Below are positions 1-7,090 of a stretch of DNA of 64,000 nt, in pieces. Within the stretch, counting starts at the first letter, position 1; every line of letters begins with the position of its first letter. Origin of the DNA: Cohnella baijiui (lineage in GTDB: Bacteria > Bacillota > Bacilli > Paenibacillales > Paenibacillaceae); assembly GCF_020731285.1 (NCBI RefSeq), contig NZ_JAJFOW010000004.1:186001-250000 (forward strand), in the 5' to 3' direction. The notes under the pieces were generated by a model. It was given only the letters and a program-made list of their open reading frames with translations, had not been told where the DNA came from and ran no database searches. Position numbers and translations under genes: made by a program.

Positions 1-25
1 TGGTTCTTTTCCAGCTCCAGCTCAT
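1..25 (-). CDS. 5' end of a gene cut by the window edge
   Basis: On the minus strand an ATG at 25-23 overlaps the stop of the small upstream frame (ATGA) and is preceded by GGAGG about nine bases upstream. Only MSWSWKRT is visible before the window ends, so no family can be named. The translational-coupling arrangement is the only support. Confidence 0.25.
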
Positions 26-108
26 GTTCGATCCTCCCGTTCTTCTATCGGTCGCTCTTCTTTCCTCCTTCGGTTCCCGACATCGATGCGGTTCATAGGA
101 GTATGCAT
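22..108 (-). CDS. Small basic/acidic ORF, 28 aa, coupled to the edge gene
   Basis: A 28-codon frame starts at ATG 108-106 behind GAGGTGAG and ends in TGA, which overlaps the next ATG. It is rich in Arg and Glu (RRRKEERPIEER). I do not recognise it. The ribosome site and the ATGA overlap argue for translation, but it could also be leader sequence of the truncated gene. It is divergent from proS. Confidence 0.3.
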   Translation of the reverse strand: MHTPMNRIDVGNRRRKEERPIEEREDRT

Positions 109-274
109 GGTCTCACCTCGTTTTTCATCGGATCGGCAAGATTTTTTTTGTCCATGCTCAGCATACCGTTCGCATATGAGAACAAAACTGAAAAGAAAGC
201 GCTTCATGTCAGGTTTGGGGCAAAAAAAGTCGGAGGATGCATAGAAATGGTGGAATTTCTGCAAGCTTGCTCTC

Positions 275-303
275 TTGACGGCCTCGGCCAAATTCGGTAT
301 ATT
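275..303 (+). promoter_or_regulatory. Probable sigma-A promoter of the proS leader
   Basis: TTGACG (275-280) and TATATT (298-303) are separated by exactly 17 bases. Transcription would begin near 310, directly ahead of the T-box leader. This is a motif match only. Confidence 0.55.
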
Positions 304-309
304 GATGCA

Positions 310-553
310 CAATATCGAAATTGCGACGACCGAGGACATGAGGTTCGCGTCAGGCGGTACAGAGAGGAGACCCCAGGCTGCAAGGTCTCCCGCCGAGCGG
401 ATGCTCCCCGCCTCGCGAGCAGCAGCGGCGAACGACCCCGTATCCGCTGCCGGCACTTGCCGTTATCCGTTCGAGGACCGCTTCTTTCCGGCGGTCGAAT
501 CCAGGGTGGTACCACGACACATTCGTCCCTGACGAATGTGTCTTTTTGTTTTT
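310..553 (+). promoter_or_regulatory. T-box leader of proS
   Basis: The invariant T-box sequence GGGTGGTACCACG lies at 504-516, directly before a terminator hairpin. Upstream are the GA-rich motif CGAGGACATGAG (near 331-342) and CAGAGAGG near 360, typical of stem I and stem III of T-boxes. The element senses uncharged tRNA, presumably tRNA-Pro since proS follows. I did not assign the specifier codon. Stem I looks short. Confidence 0.85.
517..553 (+). terminator. T-box attenuator hairpin
   Basis: An 11-bp perfect stem (ACACATTCGTC at 517-527 pairing with 531-541) with a CCT loop is followed by a run of T (543-555). The T-box motif directly 5' would form the competing antiterminator when uncharged tRNA binds. 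Confidence 0.85.
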
Positions 554-585
554 TTATCCCTTTGGCGGAAAGGAAGGACGAGCAA

Positions 586-2334
586 ATGAGACAATCCACG
601 CTGTTCGCTACGACGCTGCGCCAATCGCCCGCGGATGCGGAGGCCGCGAGCCACCGGCTGCTTTTGCGGGCGGGCTTCATTCGCCAGCTGGCCGCGGGCA
701 TTTATGCCTATCTGCCGCTCGGCAGGCGCGTGCTCGCTAAGATCGAGGGAATCGTCCGAGAGGAGATGGATCGCGCGGGTGCCCAGGAGATGCTCCTGAC
801 GGCGCTGCAGCCGGCCGAGCTGTGGCAGGCTTCAGGCCGCTACGAAGTGTACGGGCCGGAGCTGGTACGCCTTCGGGACCGTCATGACCGCGAGTTCGCG
901 CTCGGGCCGACGCACGAAGAGGTCATCACCACGCTGGTGAAGCACGACATCCGCTCCTATCGGCGGCTGCCGTTTACCGTGTACCAGATTCAAACGAAAT
1001 TCCGCGACGAGCGGCGTCCCAGGTCCGGCCTGCTGCGCGGGCGGGAGTTCCTCATGAAGGATGCCTATTCATTTGATACGAGCTGGGAGGGCGTAGACCG
1101 CTCCTACAGGCGCATGTACGAGGCTTACGTCCGGATTTTCGAGCGCTGCGGTCTGCGATTTCGGGCGGTCGAGGCCGATCCCGGCGCCATCGGCGGCGAA
1201 GGCGGAACCCATGAATTCATGGCACTGGCCGAGGCGGGCGAAGATACGATCGCGTCATGCACGCGGTGCGGCTACAGCGCGAACTTGGAGAAAGCGGAAG
1301 CGGGCTTGCCGGAGGAGGATGCCGATGGGACGGCGGGGGTCGAAGAGAGGCGAGGAGCGATTGCGGAGGCGGATGTCGAAGAAGCTGAGCGCATCTATAC
1401 GCCCGGCATTCGGACGATCGAGCAATTGACGTCCTTCCTGGGGATCGAGCCGCGGTGTGTCATCAAGACGCTGCTCTACGTCGCGGACGGACAGCCGGTC
1501 GCCGTACTCGTGCGAGGGGACCACGAAGCAAACGAAACCAAGCTGCTGCGCGCCCTGAACGCCGAGCAGGCGGAGCTGGCCGATGCCGACACCGTCGCGT
1601 CGGTCACGGGGGCGCCCCCGGGCTACGCGGGGCCGATTGGCCTCGGCATCCCGATACTCGTAGACGAGGCGGTCGCACGGATGCAATCCGGCGTTTGCGG
1701 GGCGAACGAGGCGGACTATCATGTCCGTCGCGCGGTTCCGGGCCGGGATTTCGCCGTTCATCGCACCGGGGATTTCCGCAACGTGCGGGAAGGCGACCGC
1801 TGCCCGCGCTGCGGGCAAGGCGAGCTGCGCCTGGGCAGAGGGATCGAGGTCGGCCACGTCTTTAAGCTGGGGACCAAATACAGCGAAGCGCTCGGAGCCG
1901 CGTTTCTGGACGCGGAGGGACGCGAGCGACCGCTTCTCATGGGATGCTACGGAATCGGAGTCTCGCGGCTGCTGGCGGCGATCGTCGAGCAGCGCCATGA
2001 CGACAAAGGCATCGTCTGGCCGGCCGCGATCGCGCCTTATCGGGCGCATATCGTGCCCGTATCCGCGCGCGACGAAACGCAGGTACGCGTGGCGGAGAGG
2101 CTGTACGAGGAGCTGGTGCGGCAGGGGATCGAGACGCTGCTGGACGACCGGGACGAGCGGGCCGGCGTCAAGTTCAACGACGCGGACCTGATCGGCATTC
2201 CGTTCCGCATCGTCGTCGGCAAGCAGGCCGGGGAGGGCCTCGTCGAGTATACGGTCCGAGCGGATGGGGAGAAGCGCCTGCTGACGGTCGAAGATGCGAT
2301 CGCACGCATCCGCGCGGCTGCTGCAGCTACATGA
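586..2334 (+). CDS. proS: Proline--tRNA ligase (ProS)
   Basis: Charges tRNA-Pro with proline in the cytoplasm. The ATG at 586 was chosen because the T-box terminator ends at 553 and GGAAAGGAAGGA lies just upstream. A longer open frame reaches back to 103 but crosses the leader. The 582 residues fit bacterial-type ProS (about 565-575). Visible features are the N-terminal MRQSTLF.TTLR block, GPTHEE near residue 107, class II motif 2 with RSGLLRGREFLMKDAYSF near 140-160, a YbaK-type editing insertion at about 220-400, and motif 3 GCYGIGVSR near 453. Cys pairs CTRCG and CPRCG are present. The 3' end overlaps the convergent gene by 8 bases. Confidence 0.97.
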   Translation: MRQSTLFATTLRQSPADAEAASHRLLLRAGFIRQLAAGIYAYLPLGRRVLAKIEGIVREEMDRAGAQEMLLTALQPAELWQASGRYEVYGPELVRLRDRHDREFALGPTHEEVITTLVKHDIRSYRRLPFTVYQIQTKFRDERRPRSGLLRGREFLMKDAYSFDTSWEGVDRSYRRMYEAYVRIFERCGLRFRAVEADPGAIGGEGGTHEFMALAEAGEDTIASCTRCGYSANLEKAEAGLPEEDADGTAGVEERRGAIAEADVEEAERIYTPGIRTIEQLTSFLGIEPRCVIKTLLYVADGQPVAVLVRGDHEANETKLLRALNAEQAELADADTVASVTGAPPGYAGPIGLGIPILVDEAVARMQSGVCGANEADYHVRRAVPGRDFAVHRTGDFRNVREGDRCPRCGQGELRLGRGIEVGHVFKLGTKYSEALGAAFLDAEGRERPLLMGCYGIGVSRLLAAIVEQRHDDKGIVWPAAIAPYRAHIVPVSARDETQVRVAERLYEELVRQGIETLLDDRDERAGVKFNDADLIGIPFRIVVGKQAGEGLVEYTVRADGEKRLLTVEDAIARIRAAAAAT

Positions 2335-3280
2335 GGAAGCGCCAGATCAGCCAGGAGACGATCGCGGACAGCCACGAAATGAAGCCGAAGATCATGACGA
2401 TTTTGTTTTCGCTCCAGCCGTACTTGAGGCTGAAGTGAAAATGGATCGGCGTCATGCGGAAGATGCGAAGCTTCGTCTTCTTGTAGTACCAGACCTGCAG
2501 CATGACGGAAAACTGCTCGGCCAGATAGACGGAGAACAGCAGCGGAATGAGGATTTCGACTTTTTCGAGCACGGCGAGAAAGGCGAGCGACCCGCCGATC
2601 GCGAGCGATCCGGTATCGCCCATGAATGCCTTGGCCGGGTAGATGTTGTAAAGAAACAGGCCGAGCAGGCAGCCGATCATGACGAGGGAGAACGTCTTCA
2701 CTTCGGCATGCTCCGAGATCGCGAAGAAGAAAAAGTAGGTTGGAATGGCGACGTTGATGAGGAGCCCGTCCAGTCCGTCCGTAAAGTTGATCGCGTTGGC
2801 CGAGCCGACGATGAAGAGAACCATCGGCGCCAGGTACACGACGACCGGCAGATGAAGGTGGAACCCGCCGAACAGCGCGATGTCCGAGCTGAGGTCGAAT
2901 TGAACGAGCAGAATATACAGCAGCAGGAACGTCGCGGCGAACTGGCAGATCAACTTCATTTTGCCGGACATGCCGGAAGGATCCTGGTAGGCGGCTTTCT
3001 TGAAGTCGTCCATAAAGCCGATCAGGCTGAACAGGACGAAGGTACCGCCGAGAAACAGCACCAGCGGCTTCGGGTGAAAGTAAAACGAGGTGGCGACACC
3101 CGTGAGCAGGATGAGGCCGGCCATCAGCGGGGTGCCGCGCTTCGCCTGATGGTCCGGCGGCAGCTCGACGCGGATCGGCTGGGTGAGCTTCAGGGTCCGC
3201 AGTCCCCAGATCAGCAGAGGCGTCAGTGCGGCAACCAGCAGAAAAGACAAACCTAATGCGCGGAACAGCGAACTTTCCAT
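2327..3280 (-). CDS. MraY-type phospho-sugar transferase (MraY paralogue)
   Basis: Integral membrane enzyme of the MraY/WecA superfamily, which moves a phospho-sugar from a nucleotide onto undecaprenyl phosphate. The 317 residues form about ten hydrophobic helices. Diagnostic motifs are the first Asp pair in GFMDD (91-92), NFTDGLDGL (165-173), MGDTGS (220-225) and TPIHFHF (277-283), close to MraY's TPIHHHF. Start ATG at 3280 follows AAGGGAGCG. It is not in a murein (dcw) cluster, so it is probably an additional copy with a specialised role. The next minus-strand gene upstream is a sugar kinase. True MraY function cannot be excluded. Confidence 0.85.
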   Translation of the reverse strand: MESSLFRALGLSFLLVAALTPLLIWGLRTLKLTQPIRVELPPDHQAKRGTPLMAGLILLTGVATSFYFHPKPLVLFLGGTFVLFSLIGFMDDFKKAAYQDPSGMSGKMKLICQFAATFLLLYILLVQFDLSSDIALFGGFHLHLPVVVYLAPMVLFIVGSANAINFTDGLDGLLINVAIPTYFFFFAISEHAEVKTFSLVMIGCLLGLFLYNIYPAKAFMGDTGSLAIGGSLAFLAVLEKVEILIPLLFSVYLAEQFSVMLQVWYYKKTKLRIFRMTPIHFHFSLKYGWSENKIVMIFGFISWLSAIVSWLIWRFLM

Positions 3281-3375
3281 GACGGGACGCTCCCTTTGGC
3301 GTAATCTCTTGTCCTATGTATACTTGGCCGGGGCGGGTGAATATGCCATCCGGTCCGGCGTGGCGACTCGGCGAC

Positions 3376-4356
3376 CTAGCACGTGGAAGGCCGGATTTCC
3401 TGCATCCGGGCGGCGACCGCCTCGTCGATCGGCAGCCCGAGCCGGGTCATGGCCAGCAAAACGGCGCCGGCGGCGGGTGAAAACTGCGGAGGCACGACGG
3501 CGAAGCGTTTGCGCCGGCACTCCCGCAGTCGCTCGTCCAGCGCGCGGCTTACGTAGCGGCTCGTGGCGACGCTTCCCGTAAGCGAGACCTGGACCGCGTC
3601 GGCGGCGAAGATGGGGCTCAGCAGCTCGATGGCGACGACGATCTGGTCGACGGCGCGGTCGCAGACGCGCCTCGCGACGCTGCTGCCGCGCTCCGCGGCA
3701 GCTGTGACGGAGGGGGCGAACCGGCCGAAGCGGAGGTCGCGCGACCGACGGTCGTCCTCGAAGCCGTCGCGTGCGAAGGCATACAGCTCGGAGACGGCAG
3801 AGACGTCCCAATGCGCCAACATGGCCGCGATCAGCGACTCGTCGGTCTCGTCCGTCCGGCCCGCCAGCGTCTCGTAGACGGCGTCGTAGGCGAGGAAGCG
3901 GGCGGCGCTGGCCGCGTAATGGCGAAAGTCGTAGTTGCGCACGGGGCGCCCGTCCTCGGCGATGGCCAGGACGATCGAACCCGTTCCGGAGATGACGATA
4001 ATGCCCGGCTGCGCCAGGAATGCGCCGTAATGGGCGACGATCGCGTCGTTGACGTGCCATTGGGGGCAGTTCAGCCCGGGGACCTCGGTCAGGGGCCGAA
4101 CCCAGATCAGGTCTTCCTCGGCATCCAGTCCGGCGATGCCTGCCGCGACGCCCGCGATCTCGCCGGGCGACTTGTCCGCCTGCTCCAGCGCCGACCTGAT
4201 GGCGCCGCGGACGTTGTCCGCCGCGGCTTCGTCTTTGTAGAGGGACGCGGCGCCCCGGGATACGTAAGCCAGCACCTTTCCCGTCTGATCGCAGACCATG
4301 ACGCGGGTGTGCGTCCCGCCACCGTCGATGCCGATGACAACCTTTTCGTCAGCCAT
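3376..4356 (-). CDS. BadF/BadG/BcrA/BcrD-type ATPase, probable N-acetylglucosamine kinase-like
   Basis: ASKHA-fold kinase/ATPase, 326 residues, probably an amino-sugar kinase. The phosphate-1 loop VIGIDGGGTHTRV lies at residues 6-18, DQTGKVL is just downstream, and a second phosphate loop GTGSIVLA lies in the middle. The ATG at 4356 is used because GGAGGCGG precedes it and the family starts just before this loop. Members phosphorylate GlcNAc or MurNAc, and the nearby MraY paralogue would suit a cell-wall or amino-sugar role. Specificity is inferred. Confidence 0.8.
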   Translation of the reverse strand: MADEKVVIGIDGGGTHTRVMVCDQTGKVLAYVSRGAASLYKDEAAADNVRGAIRSALEQADKSPGEIAGVAAGIAGLDAEEDLIWVRPLTEVPGLNCPQWHVNDAIVAHYGAFLAQPGIIVISGTGSIVLAIAEDGRPVRNYDFRHYAASAARFLAYDAVYETLAGRTDETDESLIAAMLAHWDVSAVSELYAFARDGFEDDRRSRDLRFGRFAPSVTAAAERGSSVARRVCDRAVDQIVVAIELLSPIFAADAVQVSLTGSVATSRYVSRALDERLRECRRKRFAVVPPQFSPAAGAVLLAMTRLGLPIDEAVAARMQEIRPSTC

Positions 4357-4494
4357 GCGTTCCGCCTCCGTTTCATTTAATTGGATTATACGGCAAACGG
4401 GAGGGGAGAGGAACTCCAAATACGGGAAAGGAGCAGGCGCCATTTTTCCGATCGGGGGTAAATGGGGAGGAATATTCGGGGCGAAGACGCGTTC

Positions 4495-4523
4495 GGCGCC
4501 GGCGATCAGAGATCGCCGGCGCC
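4495..4523. terminator. Perfect 13-bp inverted repeat, possible terminator
   Basis: GGCGCCGGCGATC (4495-4507) and its exact complement (4511-4523) are separated by AGA, just 3' of the secreted Hcp-like gene on the minus strand. There is no clear U-run on either side, so termination is uncertain. Confidence 0.45.
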
Positions 4524-4542
4524 GAGAGGCGTCGCTAGACGT

Positions 4543-5415
4543 CTAGTAGGATCCGTTGCCCGTGAACGTTCCTTTGTCGAAGTCCATCACGTTGACCTTT
4601 TCCCGGTCGCCCGCTTGGTTGGCGCTGTAGTATTCTACGGTGCGGGTATCGGAGGCGTACACGTCGAACGGTCCGAGATACGGCTTCCATTCGCCGCCGT
4701 TGATTCGGTATTGCGTCGATTGGACCGTGCTGCCGGTCGCCGTCGCCTTGAGCGAGACGCGGAAGCCTTGAATGTACGTCTGGCCTTTGGGGGCGGCAGC
4801 TTTGATCGGATCCACGTGGTATTGAGTGATGATGCCGTGCTCTTCGCCCGGCCCGGTGCCGGGGCCCGGCCCCGAACCCGAACCGCCTCCGCCGGGCGAT
4901 TCCTCCGAGGGAGGGGGCGTATACGCGACGGTTGCTTCCTTCACCTGCAGGCGGATCGTCTCCGCGGTCGTCCCGTCCTTGACCACGGTATCGAAGGCGG
5001 TGACGCGGATGCCGGTCATCCGGACCTCCATGTAGGTGGCGTTCCCCTTCGGATTGCTGTCCTGGACGCGCAGGACGCCGCTCTTGATCGATTGGCCCGT
5101 GGACAGGGCTTTGAGCAGCGGGAGAGAGGACGCGTCCATCGTCTTGCGAATCCGAATTTCCTGATCCTGCACTTTGACTCCGGTCTCGGTTCCCTTCTTC
5201 GGCGAGGCGGCGGACGTCCCGACCGTGTAATCGGTCAGCACGATGGCGCCTTTGTACGGCTCGGTCGCAAAGCCGCCTTGAATCCCGTCGAGCGACAAAA
5301 GCAGCCCAGGCAGCTTTGTCGGCGCGGCGGCCTCTGCGGGCTTCGGCCCGGCGAACGCCAGAACGGCGGCTGCCAGCACGGCCAGCAGCAAGTTCGCTTT
5401 GAAAAATCTAGCCAA
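4543..5415 (-). CDS. Secreted Hcp-fold protein with C-terminal beta domain
   Basis: A 290-residue exported protein with a Sec signal (LLLAVLAAAVLAFAG, cleavage near AEA-AA at 29-30). Residues 35-166 match the Hcp (type VI tube protein, PF05638-like) pattern: LSLDGIQGG, then a mixed beta core and EATVAYTP at the end. A Gly/Pro-rich linker follows at 168-191. The C-terminal domain (about 195-290) has STQYRINGGEW.PYLGPF and RTVEYYSANQAG, typical of OmpL47/chitobiase-like surface beta domains. No other type VI genes are visible and the cell is inferred to be Gram-positive, so this is more likely an envelope or extracellular structure than a T6SS part. It is last of three co-directional genes. Confidence 0.7.
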   Translation of the reverse strand: MARFFKANLLLAVLAAAVLAFAGPKPAEAAAPTKLPGLLLSLDGIQGGFATEPYKGAIVLTDYTVGTSAASPKKGTETGVKVQDQEIRIRKTMDASSLPLLKALSTGQSIKSGVLRVQDSNPKGNATYMEVRMTGIRVTAFDTVVKDGTTAETIRLQVKEATVAYTPPPSEESPGGGGSGSGPGPGTGPGEEHGIITQYHVDPIKAAAPKGQTYIQGFRVSLKATATGSTVQSTQYRINGGEWKPYLGPFDVYASDTRTVEYYSANQAGDREKVNVMDFDKGTFTGNGSY

Positions 5416-5457
5416 GATCGATCGGCTCCTTTGTATGAAATCGCCGTCCGCCCGCGG

Positions 5458-5628
5458 TCAGCTGTCCAATACCAGCTGCTCCCGTTTCCAGAAATCGCCG
5501 CTCGGCACGAACTGCCACAGCGTGCCGGAGGCGCTCGTCGCCCGAATGTCCAGCGCCGCGAGCGCCGGCTTCGACCACGCTTTTTTGATCGGCAGGGGCG
5601 TAGCCTCCCCAATCGGTTCTATTCCCAT
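5458..5628 (-). CDS. Short peptide with a lasso/RiPP leader-like motif
   Basis: This 56-codon frame lies between the two Hcp-fold genes. Its best start is ATG 5628-5626, nine bases after GGAGG; an in-frame ATG at 5634 gives 58 aa. Numbered from the longer form, it contains KKAW(17-20)SKP(21-23)AL, LD at 28-29, T33 and G37. This resembles the [YW]xxPxL...D...T..G leader of paeninodin-type lasso precursors. The remainder is aromatic and ends in KREQLVLDS. A canonical lasso core needs Asp/Glu at ring position 7-9 after a Gly or Ala. I see none at the expected place, and no lasso maturation genes are nearby. It may be a RiPP-like or partner peptide of the Hcp proteins. Confidence 0.6.
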   Translation of the reverse strand: MGIEPIGEATPLPIKKAWSKPALAALDIRATSASGTLWQFVPSGDFWKREQLVLDS

Positions 5629-5673
5629 CGTCATGCTCCTCCTTCTTCATGCTGATCGTTTCGTTGGCCGAGA

Positions 5674-5697
5674 CCGGCAAGAATACGGTCTTGCCGG
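5674..5697. other. Intergenic hairpin between Hcp gene and peptide gene
   Basis: CCGGCAAGA (5674-5682) pairs with TCTTGCCGG (5689-5697) across a six-base loop. No U-run follows on the minus strand, so it could be a partial terminator or mRNA-stability hairpin that sets the expression ratio of the flanking genes. Confidence 0.4.
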
Positions 5698-5716
5698 CTC
5701 CGGCCGGCCTTCGCGT

Positions 5717-6289
5717 TTACTTGACGCTTCCTTTGCCGATGTCGATTTCGAGCGTCTGCTTCGGTCCGGGCGCTCCGTCTTTGCCTTGCGTCGTATACTC
5801 GAACTTCAGCTCCGTCGCCGTCAGCTTGACCGTTTCCGATTGCCGCTCGGATTCGGCGCCCGAGACCTGGTCGCCGGTGACGGTGATGTTCTTGAGCGTG
5901 ATCGTCAGAGACGGCTTGCCGTTGATGCCAAGCACGTAGAGCGTGCCGGTGGCGGTCCTTTTGCCCGAGGCGAGGTTGCGCAGCAGCGTCAGCGTAGCGC
6001 TGTCCACGTACTTGGTAAGCGTAAGGTCGGTATAAGTCGGTTTGCCGGCCCCGCTGCCGCCTCCAGCGCTGGCGCTGACCGTGCTGGTCGCGCCGAATTC
6101 GAAGCTGCGGATGTCGATGCCGCCTTTGTAGTCCCTAAGCGTGCTCTCGCCGCTGACCCCGTCCAGGACGAGAATCATCGAGGAGCCGGCCGCATCGCTA
6201 GCGGCGGAGGCGGGACGCGCCGCCGCCCAGGTGAAAGCGGAGAGTGCGAGCAGAATGGCAAAGGCCCTTATCGTATTGCGGTACAACAA
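5717..6289 (-). CDS. Secreted Hcp-fold protein (single domain)
   Basis: A 190-residue protein with a signal peptide (AFAILLALSAFTWAAARPASA-AS) followed by a nearly complete Hcp-like domain. The match covers MILVLDGVSGESTLRDYKGG, the ...SFEFG... strand, a Gly-rich loop (SAGGGSGAGKPTY), DLTLTKYVDSATLTLLRNL, and the closing strand ELKFEYTTQ. In type VI systems Hcp builds the ring-stacked tube but carries no Sec signal, whereas this one does. The start is TTG at 6289, nine bases after AAAAGGAG. It heads a set of three genes with the lasso-like peptide and the two-domain Hcp protein. Function unknown. Confidence 0.7.
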   Translation of the reverse strand: MLYRNTIRAFAILLALSAFTWAAARPASAASDAAGSSMILVLDGVSGESTLRDYKGGIDIRSFEFGATSTVSASAGGGSGAGKPTYTDLTLTKYVDSATLTLLRNLASGKRTATGTLYVLGINGKPSLTITLKNITVTGDQVSGAESERQSETVKLTATELKFEYTTQGKDGAPGPKQTLEIDIGKGSVK

Positions 6290-6310
6290 GCGAACCAGCT
6301 CCTTTTAAAT

Positions 6311-6325
6311 GATACGATTCGTATC
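6311..6325. promoter_or_regulatory. Palindrome upstream of the Hcp-like operon
   Basis: GATACG-ATT-CGTATC is a perfect inverted repeat 22 bases upstream of the TTG start and just behind its ribosome site. It could be an operator. No regulator gene adjoins it, so the assignment is speculative. Confidence 0.4.
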
Positions 6326-6512
6326 AAGATTATCATAAATTTTTCGCCGATGCTAGTCCATTTCGAAGCGCTTCGGGCCGCGTCAGCAAAGGCGTCACGC
6401 CTCGACGGCGTTCCCGATTCGGGGGTAGGACTAAGGGCGGGAAAGCGGGACATTTCATCGAAGAAAATGCCGACAAATGGCCGGAAATGCGAGGGGTGGA
6501 TGGTCGGGTGAG

Positions 6513-6965
6513 CGTGCGAATAGGGAACAACTGATTTGGCTGGCGAACGTGCGAGGGGGCAAATAGGGAACGAAAAGTTCCTTATTTGGCTTGCGGACGT
6601 GCGAGGGGAGCGAATAGGGAACAAAATGTTCCTTATTTGGCTGGCGGACGTGCGAGCGAGGGGGCAAATAGGGAACAAAATGTTCCTTATTTAGTTGGCG
6701 GACGTGCGAGTGCAGAGAGTGGCAAATAGGGGGAAAAATGTTCCTTATTTGGTTGGCGGACGTGCGAGAGTGGCAAATAGGGAACAAAAAGTTTCTTATT
6801 TGGTTGGCAGATGTGCGAGGGGGGCAAATAGGGAACAAAATGTCCCTTATTTGGTTAGCAGGCGTGCGAAGGGAGCGAATAGGGAACAAAATGTTCCTTA
6901 TTTGGCTGGCGAACGTGCGAGGGGGCAAATAGGGAACGAAAAGTTCCTTATTTAAGTTGGCGGAC
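6513..6965. repeat. Tandem array of ~51-bp units, each with a palindrome
   Basis: Eight units follow one another, with palindromic centres starting at 6561, 6612, 6666, 6724, 6775, 6826, 6877 and 6927, plus a decayed unit near 6516. Each contains AAATAGGGAAC, a four- to five-base A-rich centre, and GTTCCTTATTT, then TGGCGGACGTGCGAG. The spacing is 50-58 bp, mostly 51. Because 51 is a multiple of three, frames stay open on both strands, but no start signals fit, so I treat it as non-coding. Units differ by point changes and by purine-rich spacer length. Confidence 0.85.
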
Positions 6966-6990
6966 CAATGTGATCGGTGAACAGGGAGTA

Positions 6991-7020
6991 AAAAAGAGGC
7001 GACAGCGCGCTGTCGCCTCT
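6991..7020 (-). terminator. Terminator of the luciferase-like oxidoreductase gene
   Basis: AGAGGCGACAGC (6995-7006) pairs with GCTGTCGCCTCT (7009-7020). Read on the minus strand, the stem is followed by a T-run formed by AAAAAA at 6990-6995. It lies 60 bases 3' of the gene. Confidence 0.8.
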
Positions 7021-7030
7021 TGCCTATGCC

Positions 7031-7090
7031 GCCGGCTTGCCGGCCCAACTCACCCCTGCCGATGGCTTGCCATGCCGACTCACCCCTGCC
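7031..7090. repeat. Two tandem 30-bp units across a stop codon
   Basis: Units 7031-7060 and 7061-7090 match at 24 of 30 positions and share GGCTTGCC and ACTCACCCCTGCC. The second unit includes the last codons and stop of the luciferase-like gene, so the duplication probably copied the gene's end. Confidence 0.6.

Noticed and set aside
103..585. 161-codon N-terminal extension of proS
   Set aside because: It would translate the T-box leader and attenuator. The conserved ProS N-terminus starts at 586 with a good ribosome site.
5458..5634. Complete lasso peptide cluster
   Set aside because: Leader similarity is present, but the core lacks Asp/Glu at ring position 7-9 and no cyclase or protease genes adjoin.
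4543..6289. Type VI secretion locus
   Set aside because: Only Hcp-fold proteins are present. They carry signal peptides, and TssB/C, VgrG, ClpV and membrane-complex genes are absent.
6513..6965. CRISPR-like array
   Set aside because: The period is about 51 bp, but the bases between palindromes are near copies of each other, not unique spacers, and no cas gene is present.
6455..7048. Repetitive proteins on both strands across the array
   Set aside because: The frames stay open only because the period is a multiple of three. There is no ribosome site or conserved domain.
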